A stretch of DNA of 64,000 nucleotides from CAVUOA01 sp963742955 (GTDB taxonomy: Bacteria > Bacteroidota > Ignavibacteria > Tepidaquicellales > OLB5), in assembly GCA_963742955.1 (NCBI GenBank), contig CAVUOA010000009.1:1-64000 (forward strand), written 5' to 3'. Within the stretch, counting starts at the first letter, position 1. Every line of letters begins with the position of its first letter. The notes below the pieces were generated by a model. The model was not told the DNA's origin. It did no database searches and saw only the letters and a program-made list of their open reading frames with translations. This document shows positions 28,344 through 37,362 of this stretch, piece by piece. The position numbers and the translations under genes are program-made.

Positions 28344-28392
28344 TGTCATTGCGAGCGAAGCGCCTGCCTGCTGCAGGCAGGAAGCAATCTCT
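28344..28392. repeat. CATTGCGAGCGAAGCG repeat with nested 19-bp palindrome
   Basis: The outer element reads GTCATTGCGAGCGAAGCG ... AAGCAATCTC, a common dispersed bacterial repeat. It is interrupted by CCTGCCTGCTGCAGGCAGG (28363-28381), the same nested palindrome as at 22386. The spacer before it (28280-28335) is degenerate A-T repeats (ATTACGAATTACTAATTATG). Confidence 0.85.
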
Positions 28393-28446
28393 TCGTACAG
28401 CCAACGCTGGTGGTTCAAATAGATGCAGAGAGCAGGCTTATAGGTT

Positions 28447-30937
28447 TCACTTCCTCTTTATCACAACCATTGTTAAATCATCGTGAGCGGGTTTATCCTG
28501 TTTAAAATCATTTACGTCTGCAAGTATTCTGCTTATAATTTCATTGGCGCAGAGCGATGAATATTTATCAATCGCTTTTAGCAGTCTTGCTTCGCCGTAT
28601 TCTTCCCAATCTTTGTTAAATGTTTCGTTTAATCCGTCTGTATACATTACAATAATATCATTTTCTTTCAGGGTAACGGATTTTTCCGAATACTTAGCAT
28701 TTGCATCAACTCCAAGCGGCAGCCCGCCATCGGTTAGTGAAATGAATTTACCGTTTGTGTACAGTACAGGATAATTATGCCCTGCGTTGGAATATGTAAG
28801 TACATTCTTCTTTAAATCAATCACGCCGTAAAATAATGTAACAAATATTTCATCGGAAGAGCTGGCGCAGATTAGCTTGTTTGTTTTTGCAATACACTCA
28901 GAAGGACTTGAAGCGGAAAGTGACTGGCTTTTCAGTATTGCCTGTGTATTAGCCATCATTAAAGCTGCCGGGAGTCCTTTTCCTGAAACATCACCAATGC
29001 AAAATGCGTAAGTAGTTTTTATTGATTTCAATGTAATCAAAATAATCGCCTCCGACCACTTCAGCGGGAATTGTTGTACCGGCGATGTCATATCCTGTAA
29101 TAACCGGTGAGGATTTTGGAATCCATTCGCTCTGGATTTTATATGCCAGCTTAATTTCTTCCTGAACTTTAAAAAGTTCTTTTTCCTTTTCATAAAGGCG
29201 TGAATTCTCAACGGCAATTGCTGTTTGGTTTGCAACTGTAAAGAGAAGATCGGTATCTTCCTGAGAATACGGTTTCTCGGATAACTTTGGTCCTGTGTTA
29301 ATAAACCCTATTACTTTGTTATGCACAATCATCGGTATAATAAGCTGGATATTTCCCTTTTCTATATTTTCTTTCTCAGCATCTGAAATATTGCTGTAAT
29401 GCCTCTCATCGAATAATGTTGAAACGTTAATTGGAGCTTTGTACTGTTCCAGCAGCCTTATGATTCCTTCCGGTTCTTGGCTGTAGCGGCAGTAGTCTTT
29501 CGGGATATTTTTGCTGAAGCAGATTATATCTTTTCCTTCATCAAGCACAACTCCCGCAATTTTGTCGATATGCATTGTGCCAGAAATAGTATTTACAACT
29601 GAATCGAGAATCTCATTCAGATTCATTTTAAAAGGCAGTACTCTGCTGAACGATAGCAGCGCTTTCTGATAGCTGTATCTTTCGCGGTAAAAAACCTTGT
29701 CAACTGAATTCTGGAGGTATCTTTTCAGCGGGTCAAAAACAAAAGCAATTACTACGATTGAAATAAGTCCCAGCGCTTCGTTTTCGGACCTGCCGAACAT
29801 TTTATAGAAGAATGTTCCAACTCCGAAAACTATAATCAGGTATATGCCTGCAATAGCTGCTGTAATAGCACCGTAAATTATACTCTTCTTTATTATGAAT
29901 GCGGTATCCATCAGCCTGTATTTGAAAATGCTGTAGCCCAGTGCAAGAGGGAAAGCAAGAAGCAATAAGCCCGGAAGAAGCAGTTCAGGTTTTATGAAAA
30001 TGATGTAAGTATTTGTACTGTTCAAATATAAAATGTAAAAAAGCGCCGATAAGCTGAAGACCGAAGCTATCATGACAATTCTCAAAGGCTTCCGTTTCTT
30101 AATATCAACATATTTGAAGTAGCTGTGCGTGAAAATTACTATTCCTGTAATAAAGGTTACCAAACCAAGATTCGCAAGAATGAGATTAAGACCATTTGGA
30201 AGAAATGTATTTTGGCGCTGTAAAACGTTTAAAATGTATGCTCCCAGTGAGAGGAAAATGAGTGTTCCTATTATCAGTTTTTTATATTTATTGCTGCGGG
30301 GAACGGGGAAAAGGTACATAAAATTAATAAATACCAATGGAAATACAATGGCAGTCAGACTGAATAACACATCACTTACCCAAATGGGGAGTGCTGCGGT
30401 TAATGTTCTAAGATTAGGTCCGTTTAACATAAGAATCATGCTGAAATACATGAAATATCTTTGCGTTACTCCTTCAGGTCTTGACATTACAACTATGAAA
30501 CCGACAATAAAGAATACCAAACCGAACAAATAATTTGCGAGATACACAACGTCGAATACTCTTACGATTTCCACATCAAATTCCATCAATTTACCGTCTC
30601 TTTCAATCGTATATTTTACAAATCCTCCCCGGGGTGTATTGTTAACAATCTCAACTGCTCTCTGACCGGTTTTGAAACTTTCTCCGTTTAATTTTATAAG
30701 AATATCTCCGTCTTTTATTCCCGCCAGGTCTGCCACCCCGCCCTTTACAACATCTGTAATTAAAAGAACATCTTTTTTGTTATCCATATTACGCCATGCG
30801 CATTGGTCATTACCGATTGCGTTCAAGTACAAAATATTGAATGCATTAATTGCCGTAACAATGAATATTATAATAGAAATTATAAGGAAGTAAAGCCGGA
30901 TTTTCTGCCTCGAAACTTTTTGGAGATTCAGTTTCAT
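28447..30937 (-). CDS. Membrane serine phosphatase: PDZ, multi-TM, GAF, SpoIIE/RsbU (one frameshift)
   Basis: I chose MKLNLQKVSRQ at 30937, eight codons after the first ATG, because it directly precedes the first helix. A PDZ domain follows the first helix (DVLLITDVVKGGVADLAGIK DGDILIKLNG). Then come about eight helices, a GAF domain (LNEILDSVVNTISGTMHIDK IAGVVLDEGK), a coiled linker, and an SpoIIE phosphatase domain (AGTTIPAEVVGGDYFDY; GDVSGKGLPAALMM; YTDGLNE; HDDLTMVVIKR). The break near 29015 lies in a run of five A; removing one A gives NKTTYAFCIGDVSGKG. It probably dephosphorylates an anti-sigma-antagonist-type protein. No such partner is visible nearby. Confidence 0.87.
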
Positions 30938-31152
30938 TTTGAATGGTGGATAATTACACAAAATTAACTATTTATAGTGGTTTAAATCAATTTATTAATT
31001 AATCTTAAAGGTAAGTTTAACCATATTAAAATAAATGACTTATGAATACATTAAAATCAGCCATAAAATCTTCCGATCCTATCCTTGCATTTTTGTGAAA
31101 TATATTATATATTCATATAGCAATTAACCATTTAACAGAAAGGAATATTTCT

Positions 31153-31597
31153 ATGTCAGTTAAACCAATTCCGGAAGGATATCATACAATTACCCCGTAT
31201 CTGATGATAAAAGATGCATCAGGTTTTATAGATTTTACAAAAAAAGCATTCGGAGCCAAAGAAATTTACCGAATGTCAAACGAAAACGGAACTGTCATGC
31301 ACGCTGAGGTGCAAATCGGCGATTCACGCTTTATGTTAAGCGAAGCAACATGAAAAGAATCCCGCCTCAAAGATAATGCTCCATTTATATGTGGAGAATG
31401 CCGATGCTGTTTACAAACAGGCTCTTAACGCAGGGAGTACTTCATTGCAGGAGCCAACTGACCAGTTTTACGGTGACCGTTCAGGCGGAGTGAAGGATAA
31501 ATTCGGCATTGATTGGTGGATTTCAACCCATATCGAAGATGTACCTCCGGAGGAGTTCAAAAAACGCGAAGAAGAGTACAAAAAGAAACACGCATAA
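31153..31597 (+). CDS. VOC/PhnB-like glyoxalase superfamily protein (one frameshift)
   Basis: An AAAGGA ribosome-binding site precedes MSVKPIPEGYHTITPYLMIK. The two halves carry the VOC repeats: FIDFTKKAFGAKEIYRM...MHAEVQIGDSRFMLSE, then MLHLYVENADAVYKQALNAG and YGDRSGGVKDKFGIDWWI. One extra T near 31350 causes a stop; removing it gives EATEKNPASKIMLHLYV. The restored length is about 147 residues, normal for the PhnB-like group. The substrate is unknown; relatives act on small metal-bound metabolites. Confidence 0.85.
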
Positions 31598-31606
31598 TGG
31601 TATATA

Positions 31607-31680
31607 TGTTCATCCTATGATATTGACATATTTCTAATCAAAGAATTAAGTATTTAATCATAGGATGAACAACTTTTTTT
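31607..31680 (+). terminator. 15-bp inverted repeat with T run
   Basis: TGTTCATCCTATGAT (31607-31621) and ATCATAGGATGAACA (31657-31671) pair perfectly around a 35-nt loop and are followed by ACTTTTTTTTT. It probably ends the VOC transcript. The long loop and position before atpD leave a leader role open. Confidence 0.7.
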
Positions 31681-31719
31681 TTGATTTTACACCCCCTTTC
31701 AATTTTCCTCAATTTTTTA

Positions 31720-31727
31720 TATATTTG
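31720..31727 (+). promoter_or_regulatory. Predicted atpD promoter -7 element
   Basis: TATATTTG matches the Bacteroidota TAnnTTTG consensus, 36 bp before the atpD ATG. A TTTC about 20 bp upstream is a weak match for the -33 element. Confidence 0.4.
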
Positions 31728-31762
31728 TGTTTACCGTAAATTAATAAAAATCATAAGTATTA

Positions 31763-33178
31763 ATGGCTAAAACCCAGGTTAACGAAGGCACAATCGAGCA
31801 AGTTATAGGCGTTGTGCTGGATGTTGATTTTTCGGAAGGAAAACTACCCGAAATATATCATGCATTGAATATCCCTAGAAAAACCCCTGAAGGGGAGGAT
31901 AATATACTTGTTGCTGAAGTTCAGCAGCATCTCGGCGAAGACAGAATAAGAGCTGTAGCTATGGATACCACTGACGGACTGGTCAGAGGTATGAAAGCTA
32001 TAGATACCGGAAGACCGATTGAAATCTCTGTTGGTCCCGAATTGCTCGGCAGGCTTATTGACGTTATCGGCAGTCCTATCGACGGATTAGGTGAGATTAA
32101 GACAAAGCTGAAATATCCCATTCACAGACCGGCTCCGGGACTGGAAGAGCTTACTACGAATAAAGAAATTCTTGAAACCGGTATAAAAGTTATTGATTTG
32201 CTTGAACCGTACACGAAAGGCGGCAAGACCGGTCTTTTCGGAGGAGCGGGTGTAGGCAAAACTGTTATTATTCAGGAATTGATTCATAACATAGCAAAGT
32301 TTCACGGCGGTTACTCAGTTTTCGGCGGTGTAGGTGAAAGAACTAGAGAAGGAAATGACCTGCTTCTTGAAATGAAAGAATCTGGTGTTATCGACAAAGC
32401 TGCTCTTATATTCGGGCAGATGAATGAACCCCCTGGAGCTAGACAGCGTGTGGGGCTTACAGCTTTAACAGTAGCAGAGTATTTCAGAGATGAAGAAGGA
32501 AAAGATGTGCTGTTGTTCATTGATAATATCTTCCGTTTTACACAGGCAGGCTCTGAAGTATCTGCTTTGCTGGGACGTATGCCTTCTGCGGTGGGTTACC
32601 AGCCGACTTTAGCAACTGAGATGGGCGCTTTGCAGGAGAGAATTACTTCTACAAAGAAAGGTTCTATTACTTCTGTGCAGGCGATTTATGTTCCGGCTGA
32701 CGATTTAACAGACCCGGCGCCGGCAGCAGTGTTTGTGCATCTTGATGCAACAACTGTTCTGGATAGAAAAATTTCCGAGCTGGGAATTTATCCTGCGGTT
32801 GACCCGCTTAGTTCAACATCAAGGATTCTTGACCCGAATATAATAGGTGATGAGCATTATAACGTAGCTCAGCACGTAAAAGAAGTTTTACAGAAATATA
32901 AAGACCTGCAGGATATTATTAATATTCTTGGTATCGATGAGCTTTCGGATGAGGATAAACTTACTGTTTCAAGAGCAAGGAAAATACAGAAATTCCTCTC
33001 ACAGCCGAACTTTGTTGCTGAGCAGTTTACCGGTAAAGAAGGGAAATATGTTAAGCTTGCCGATTCAATTGCCGGGTTTAAAGCAATTCTTGAAGGTGAA
33101 TGCGATGATATTCCGGAGTTTGCATTTCTTATGGTCGGTACGATTGACGAAGCTATCGAAAATGGGAAAAAAATGTAA
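31763..33178 (+). CDS. atpD: F0F1 ATP synthase subunit beta
   Basis: The protein has 471 residues, the normal length. The P-loop is GGAGVGKT at 160-167. The catalytic-site segments GERTREGNDL and LLFIDNIFRFTQAGSEVSAL are present, along with LGRMPSAVGYQPTL. It is the catalytic subunit of the membrane ATP synthase. Only the atpDC pair is here; the remaining F1 and F0 genes must lie elsewhere, as is common in Bacteroidota and Chlorobi. It ends 25 bp before atpC. Confidence 0.98.
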   Translation: MAKTQVNEGTIEQVIGVVLDVDFSEGKLPEIYHALNIPRKTPEGEDNILVAEVQQHLGEDRIRAVAMDTTDGLVRGMKAIDTGRPIEISVGPELLGRLIDVIGSPIDGLGEIKTKLKYPIHRPAPGLEELTTNKEILETGIKVIDLLEPYTKGGKTGLFGGAGVGKTVIIQELIHNIAKFHGGYSVFGGVGERTREGNDLLLEMKESGVIDKAALIFGQMNEPPGARQRVGLTALTVAEYFRDEEGKDVLLFIDNIFRFTQAGSEVSALLGRMPSAVGYQPTLATEMGALQERITSTKKGSITSVQAIYVPADDLTDPAPAAVFVHLDATTVLDRKISELGIYPAVDPLSSTSRILDPNIIGDEHYNVAQHVKEVLQKYKDLQDIINILGIDELSDEDKLTVSRARKIQKFLSQPNFVAEQFTGKEGKYVKLADSIAGFKAILEGECDDIPEFAFLMVGTIDEAIENGKKM

Positions 33179-33203
33179 TATGTTTGTATTGAGTTGATGA
33201 TAT

Positions 33204-33614
33204 ATGAGTGATAGTTTAATACATCTTGAAATAGTTACTCCGAGCAAAATCGTTTTCAGCGATGATGTTCACAGTTTTACCGCACCCGGTACTATGGGGA
33301 GCTTCCAGATTCTTCCCAGGCATGCAGCGTTCATTACTAATCTCATGCCGGGTAAAGTAAAGTTTGTAACCAAAGATAACGCTGAAAAAGTTTATGCTAC
33401 AAGCGGCGGTGTCGTGGAAGTCCATAACAATCTGATTTCAATGCTGGCAGAAACAATTGAAGCTAAAGAAGATATCGATGTAAAACGCGCGCTTGCTGCA
33501 AAAGAAAAAGCTCAAAAACTTGTTGCAACAGAACATGGAACAGAGCTTGAAAAAGCGAAAGAAAAATTATTGAGAGCCGTTAACAGGCTTAAAGTAGCCG
33601 AATACGAAGCGTAA
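33204..33614 (+). CDS. atpC: F0F1 ATP synthase subunit epsilon
   Basis: The protein has 136 residues. The N-terminal beta-sandwich starts LIHLEIVTPSKIVFSDDVHS, with PGTMGSFQILPRHAAFITNL, typical of the family. The C-terminal helical hairpin (DVKRALAAKEKAQKLVATEH to NRLKVAEYEA) completes it. It couples rotation to the catalytic head and may inhibit reverse hydrolysis. It is co-transcribed with atpD. Confidence 0.96.
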   Translation: MSDSLIHLEIVTPSKIVFSDDVHSFTAPGTMGSFQILPRHAAFITNLMPGKVKFVTKDNAEKVYATSGGVVEVHNNLISMLAETIEAKEDIDVKRALAAKEKAQKLVATEHGTELEKAKEKLLRAVNRLKVAEYEA

Positions 33615-33630
33615 AGTTCTTTTTATGGTT

Positions 33631-33702
33631 GGGGCTGTAGCTCAGTGGTAGAGCATCTGCCTTTTAAGCAGAGGGTCGGAGGTTCGAGACCTCCCAGCCT
33701 CA
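33631..33702 (+). tRNA. tRNA-Lys (anticodon TTT)
   Basis: The acceptor arms GGGGCTG and CAGCCTC pair (one G-U), with discriminator A at 33702. The D arm is GCTCAGTGGTAGAGC. The anticodon stem TCTGC/GCAGA carries loop CTTTTAA, so the anticodon is TTT. The T arm is GGAGG-TTCGAGA-CCTCC. The 3' CCA is not encoded. It lies 16 bp after atpC. Confidence 0.96.
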
Positions 33703-33792
33703 CAAAGATGGGGTCGTCCCGATACATCAGGACCAGCCTTGCAATACAGGGGGTCGCCCGGGTTCTCGGAACCAGGTCCCCGAAACATTTTG

Positions 33793-33826
33793 ACCCGGAA
33801 ATATATAACCTCCGGGTTATTTTTTT
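33793..33826 (+). terminator. Intrinsic terminator after tRNA-Lys
   Basis: ACCCGGA (33793-33799) and TCCGGGT (33811-33817) form a 7-bp stem followed by TATTTTTTT. It ends the atpDC-tRNA transcript 20 bp before typA. Confidence 0.8.
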
Positions 33827-33845
33827 GATTTTGATAATATAATAC

Positions 33846-35663
33846 ATGACGAAGAAAATTCATTCAAATAAGAATTTAAGAAACATTGCTATAATAGCGC
33901 ATGTCGACCACGGGAAAACTACGCTTGTTGATTTCATGTTCCGCCAGAGCGGGATGTTCAGGCAAAACCAGGTAATTGAAGAACGCGTTATGGATAATAT
34001 GGACCTCGAACGTGAAAGAGGAATTACAATAGCCGCTAAAAATTGTTCGGTTTTCTGGAAGGGAATAAAAATAAATATTCTTGACACCCCCGGACACGCA
34101 GATTTCGGCGGAGAAGTTGAACGGGCTTTAATGATGGTCGACGGTGCAATTTTGTTAGTCGACGCTTCCGAAGGTCCTTTGCCCCAAACACGTTTTGTAT
34201 TGAAAAAAGCTCTTGAGTCAGGCAAAAAAATTATAGTTGTTGTAAATAAAATCGACCGCAAAGACGCCAGACCGCAGGAAGTATTAAATGAAATATATGA
34301 TTTATTTATTGATCTGGACGCAACGGAAGAGCAAATTGAATTCCCGGTATTATATGCAATAGGGAAAAAAGGAGTTGCCAGCCATAAGCTTGATAAGCCG
34401 GGTAAAGACCTTCAGCCTTTGTTTGAGGAGATTTTAAAAGTAATTCCCGCGCCGGTATATGACCCTGATGAACCTTTCCAGATGCTGACAGCTGACCTGG
34501 ATTATTCCGATTATATAGGACGGCTCGCGATTGGAAAAGTTATGAACGGAACCGCAAAATGCAATGATAACCTTGTGTGTATTAACGAAGAAGGCACGGC
34601 AATTCCTTTGAGGATTTCCAAGCTGCAGGTTTATGAAGGATTGTCATTAAAAGAAGTCGAAACAGCCGAAGCAGGGGATATTATTGTTCTTGCGGGAATT
34701 GACCATGTTCACATCGGAGATACAATTTGTACCCAGGCTGCTCCAAAAGCATTGAAACACATCGCAGTTGATGAACCAACTATTTCAATGCTCTTTACTA
34801 TTAACACATCTCCTTTTTCAGGCAAGGAAGGGAAATATGTTCAATCGGCAAAGCTCCGTGAGCGCTTACACAAAGAAACACTCCGTAACGTTGCCCTAAG
34901 GCTGGAAGATTCAGAGAACTCTGATAGTTTTGTTGTAAAGGGCAGGGGAGAGTTTCAGATGGCAATATTAATTGAAACACTGAGAAGAGAAGGATATGAA
35001 CTTGGTGTAGGCAGACCTAATGTCATATTTAAAAATGCTGATAATAAAAAATTAGAGCCAATAGAACACCTGTTTGTAGATTGCGGCGAAAGCTTTGTCG
35101 GAATTGTTACCGATAAGCTTTCCCAAAGAAAAGGAAGAATGATTAATCTTGTTAATCACAGCACGGGCAGAGTAAGAATTGAGTTCTCAATTCCTTCAAG
35201 GGGACTAATTGGCTATAGAAGCGAGTTTCTTACCGATACAAAAGGCACTGGGATAATGAACAGTTACCTGCAGGGATATGAAGAATACAGGGGAGATTAC
35301 CCGCTGCGTCTAACTGGTTCGCTGGTATCTGACAGACAGGGAATGACAACATCTTATGCATTATTTAATCTTGAACCCAGGGGTGTTTTATTTGTAACAC
35401 CTGGAGAACCGGTTTACGAAGGAATGATTGTTGGTGAGCATAACAGAGATAATGATTTGAACGTAAATGCCTGCAAACCGAAAAAACTCTCCAATATGAG
35501 AGCTTCGAGCAAAGATGAAGGAATAATTCTTACTCCGGTAGTACCGCTGACACTCGAAAAAGCTATTGAATTTATTAACGAAGATGAGCTTGTAGAAGTA
35601 ACACCTAAAAGCATCAGGTTAAGGAAGTCAGTGCTTTCAGCACAAAAGAGATACCGCGAATAA
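33846..35663 (+). CDS. typA: Translational GTPase TypA/BipA
   Basis: The protein has 605 residues, the standard length. The G1 motif AHVDHGKTT is at 18-26, G2 is in RERGITIAAKN, G3 is DTPGHADFGGEVERA, and G4 is VVNKIDRKDARPQE. The later ranges match EF-G domains III and V plus the TypA-specific C-terminus (RGLIGYRSEFLTDTKGTG; ANMRASSKDE-like NMRASSKDEG). It binds ribosomes and acts in 50S assembly under stress or cold. It is transcribed away from the apbE operon. Confidence 0.97.
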   Translation: MTKKIHSNKNLRNIAIIAHVDHGKTTLVDFMFRQSGMFRQNQVIEERVMDNMDLERERGITIAAKNCSVFWKGIKINILDTPGHADFGGEVERALMMVDGAILLVDASEGPLPQTRFVLKKALESGKKIIVVVNKIDRKDARPQEVLNEIYDLFIDLDATEEQIEFPVLYAIGKKGVASHKLDKPGKDLQPLFEEILKVIPAPVYDPDEPFQMLTADLDYSDYIGRLAIGKVMNGTAKCNDNLVCINEEGTAIPLRISKLQVYEGLSLKEVETAEAGDIIVLAGIDHVHIGDTICTQAAPKALKHIAVDEPTISMLFTINTSPFSGKEGKYVQSAKLRERLHKETLRNVALRLEDSENSDSFVVKGRGEFQMAILIETLRREGYELGVGRPNVIFKNADNKKLEPIEHLFVDCGESFVGIVTDKLSQRKGRMINLVNHSTGRVRIEFSIPSRGLIGYRSEFLTDTKGTGIMNSYLQGYEEYRGDYPLRLTGSLVSDRQGMTTSYALFNLEPRGVLFVTPGEPVYEGMIVGEHNRDNDLNVNACKPKKLSNMRASSKDEGIILTPVVPLTLEKAIEFINEDELVEVTPKSIRLRKSVLSAQKRYRE

Positions 35664-35669
35664 ATTGAA

Positions 35670-36686
35670 TTATTGCAAAACCTTAAAATTATAAGGTAAC
35701 ATCAGATTCGTATTATAAGTAACTTTCCCGCTTGAGTCAACAATCATTCCCGGCACACTAATATTATCCGATTTATATTTTTCTGCACCAATTATAAATA
35801 AATATTTTGAAAGTATGACAGCTTCTTCCGTTGTTGGAGCAATTGCTGTTCCGCTCTCTGAAATATCAACAGGGTAGCCTGTTTTAGTATTAAAAATATG
35901 GCAATATCTTTTACCATCTATTATTACGTATCGTTCGTAGTCACCGCTGGTGCCCACTGCTCCATCACTTATTTCAAGCTCAGCTATTAGCTTGTTTTCT
36001 TCCCTTGGGTGCTTAATACCAACAACCCACTTTTTATTTTCTTCTTTATATCCCGATACATACATGTCACCGCCCCCGTTGACGAAGAAATTTTTCATAC
36101 CGTGTTCTTTCATAATTTCGGCAGCTCTGTCGACGGCATATCCTTTGGCAATTCCGCCGAGGTCAAGCTTCATTCCGTTCACAGCAAGATATACACTTGT
36201 ATCGGAAGGGTTTAAGATAATATTTTCATAGTTTACTAGTTTTACAAGAGAATCAATAAATTTCTTATCAGGTACCTTGGTGACGGGGTATTCACTGTTC
36301 ATTCCCCAGAGTTCGGTTATTGGTCCGATTGAAATATCGAACAACCCGTTATATTTTTTAGAATAGTCTTTAGAACGCTGAATTATTGAATAGGTTTCGT
36401 AACTAACTTTAACAGGTTTAACCCCTGCTTCATTATTTATATGAGATATTTCACTTGAATCAATCTGGCTGCTCATTACTGTCTGAATTCTTTCAACTTC
36501 TTTCAGTGCGTAATACATTGCCTTTTTCATTGAATCTATTGATGTACTTACTGCAGAGATATCGAACTTAGTTCCCATTAAATATTTGCTTGCAGAAAAT
36601 TCGTAAAGTTGGCTCTGAGCCCGAACAGGGGAGTACACGATGCAAAGAAGGAGCATTAAAGCTCCTGAAAATTTTAAAAAGGTCAT
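35670..36686 (-). CDS. apbE: FAD:protein FMN transferase (ApbE), last gene of the six-gene redox operon
   Basis: From MTFLKFSGAL (36686) the protein has 338 residues with a signal peptide ending PVRAQS. An earlier ATG at 36710 would overlap the upstream gene by 11 bp. ApbE motifs are present: YLMGTKFDIS near the start, YSKKYNGLFDISIGPITELW, DLGGIAKGYAVDRAAEIM, FFVNGGGDMYVSG, and the Mg-binding end HIFNTKTGYPVD with SGTAIAPTTEEA. It transfers FMN from FAD to Thr or Ser of exported proteins. The likely acceptor in this operon is discussed under the DUF3570 gene. Confidence 0.95.
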   Translation of the reverse strand: MTFLKFSGALMLLLCIVYSPVRAQSQLYEFSASKYLMGTKFDISAVSTSIDSMKKAMYYALKEVERIQTVMSSQIDSSEISHINNEAGVKPVKVSYETYSIIQRSKDYSKKYNGLFDISIGPITELWGMNSEYPVTKVPDKKFIDSLVKLVNYENIILNPSDTSVYLAVNGMKLDLGGIAKGYAVDRAAEIMKEHGMKNFFVNGGGDMYVSGYKEENKKWVVGIKHPREENKLIAELEISDGAVGTSGDYERYVIIDGKRYCHIFNTKTGYPVDISESGTAIAPTTEEAVILSKYLFIIGAEKYKSDNISVPGMIVDSSGKVTYNTNLMLPYNFKVLQ

Positions 36687-36699
36687 ATTTAATGTTCTT

Positions 36700-37350
36700 T
36701 TATTCTGCAAGAATTAGCACTTCATTTGGTATGCAAACTATGCTTTCATCGGCAAGCGATATGCTTCCCGAGTGAATGCAGTTCTTATGCGTGCATGAGG
36801 ATTCTGTAACTCTTGCTTTCTTATTATTAACGCTTATAGCCACATCGCCCCTTGTCCCGTTTATTCTGAAATTCAGGTTTGACGCAGAGGAATCAATTCT
36901 TTTAACAAGCCTATCTTTGTGAAACACAAGAAAATCGTGTGCGGTTGATTCTTCAGGCTGTGTGTAAAATCTTAACCTGACAGGATTAGAGATTATTCTG
37001 GGAAGATTAAGTTCGTTTGCAATTTCTTTTAACTCCAAATTAACATCATTTCCACCTGTTTTATAGTTAAGCAGCTTGCCGTTCTTTAGATAAACAAGGT
37101 CACCGTTTTCGGTTTTATTCAGTCCGTACTCTGAGAATTTTACTATTTTTTTATTGATTTTTAAATCACTTATGAAGTTCTCAGCCAATTTTATTGCTTT
37201 ATCTTCATCATCAGTAATCAGATCAAGCGAGAACCTGTTAGTATGAGAGTTCTTCGCGAGCGCCTTAGTCAATGCCCCAGCTGATAAATTGGTTAATGCT
37301 GCCGCGCCAACTGCAAATGTGCTTATTTTTAGAAAATTTCTTCTGTCCAT
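36700..37350 (-). CDS. Tat-exported protein with a NusG domain II-like C-terminus
   Basis: The protein has 216 residues. The twin-arginine signal is M-D-R-R-N-F-L-K followed by a hydrophobic stretch (FAVGAAALTNLSAGALTKAL). The middle part is not recognised. The last 55 residues match NusG domain II as found in exported redox proteins: GTRGDVAISVNNKKARVTES, three cysteines (C186, C191, C206), and IVCIPNEVLIL. Tat export suggests folding before secretion, often with a cofactor. It lies between DUF3570 and apbE with 12- to 14-bp gaps, so it belongs to the operon. Function is unknown. Confidence 0.82.
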   Translation of the reverse strand: MDRRNFLKISTFAVGAAALTNLSAGALTKALAKNSHTNRFSLDLITDDEDKAIKLAENFISDLKINKKIVKFSEYGLNKTENGDLVYLKNGKLLNYKTGGNDVNLELKEIANELNLPRIISNPVRLRFYTQPEESTAHDFLVFHKDRLVKRIDSSASNLNFRINGTRGDVAISVNNKKARVTESSCTHKNCIHSGSISLADESIVCIPNEVLILAE

Positions 37351-37362
37351 AATATTATTTAT

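Noticed and set aside
33623..33863. Minus-strand frames of 73-74 codons over the tRNA
   Set aside because: They read across tRNA-Lys and its terminator; the sequence is explained by the RNA gene.
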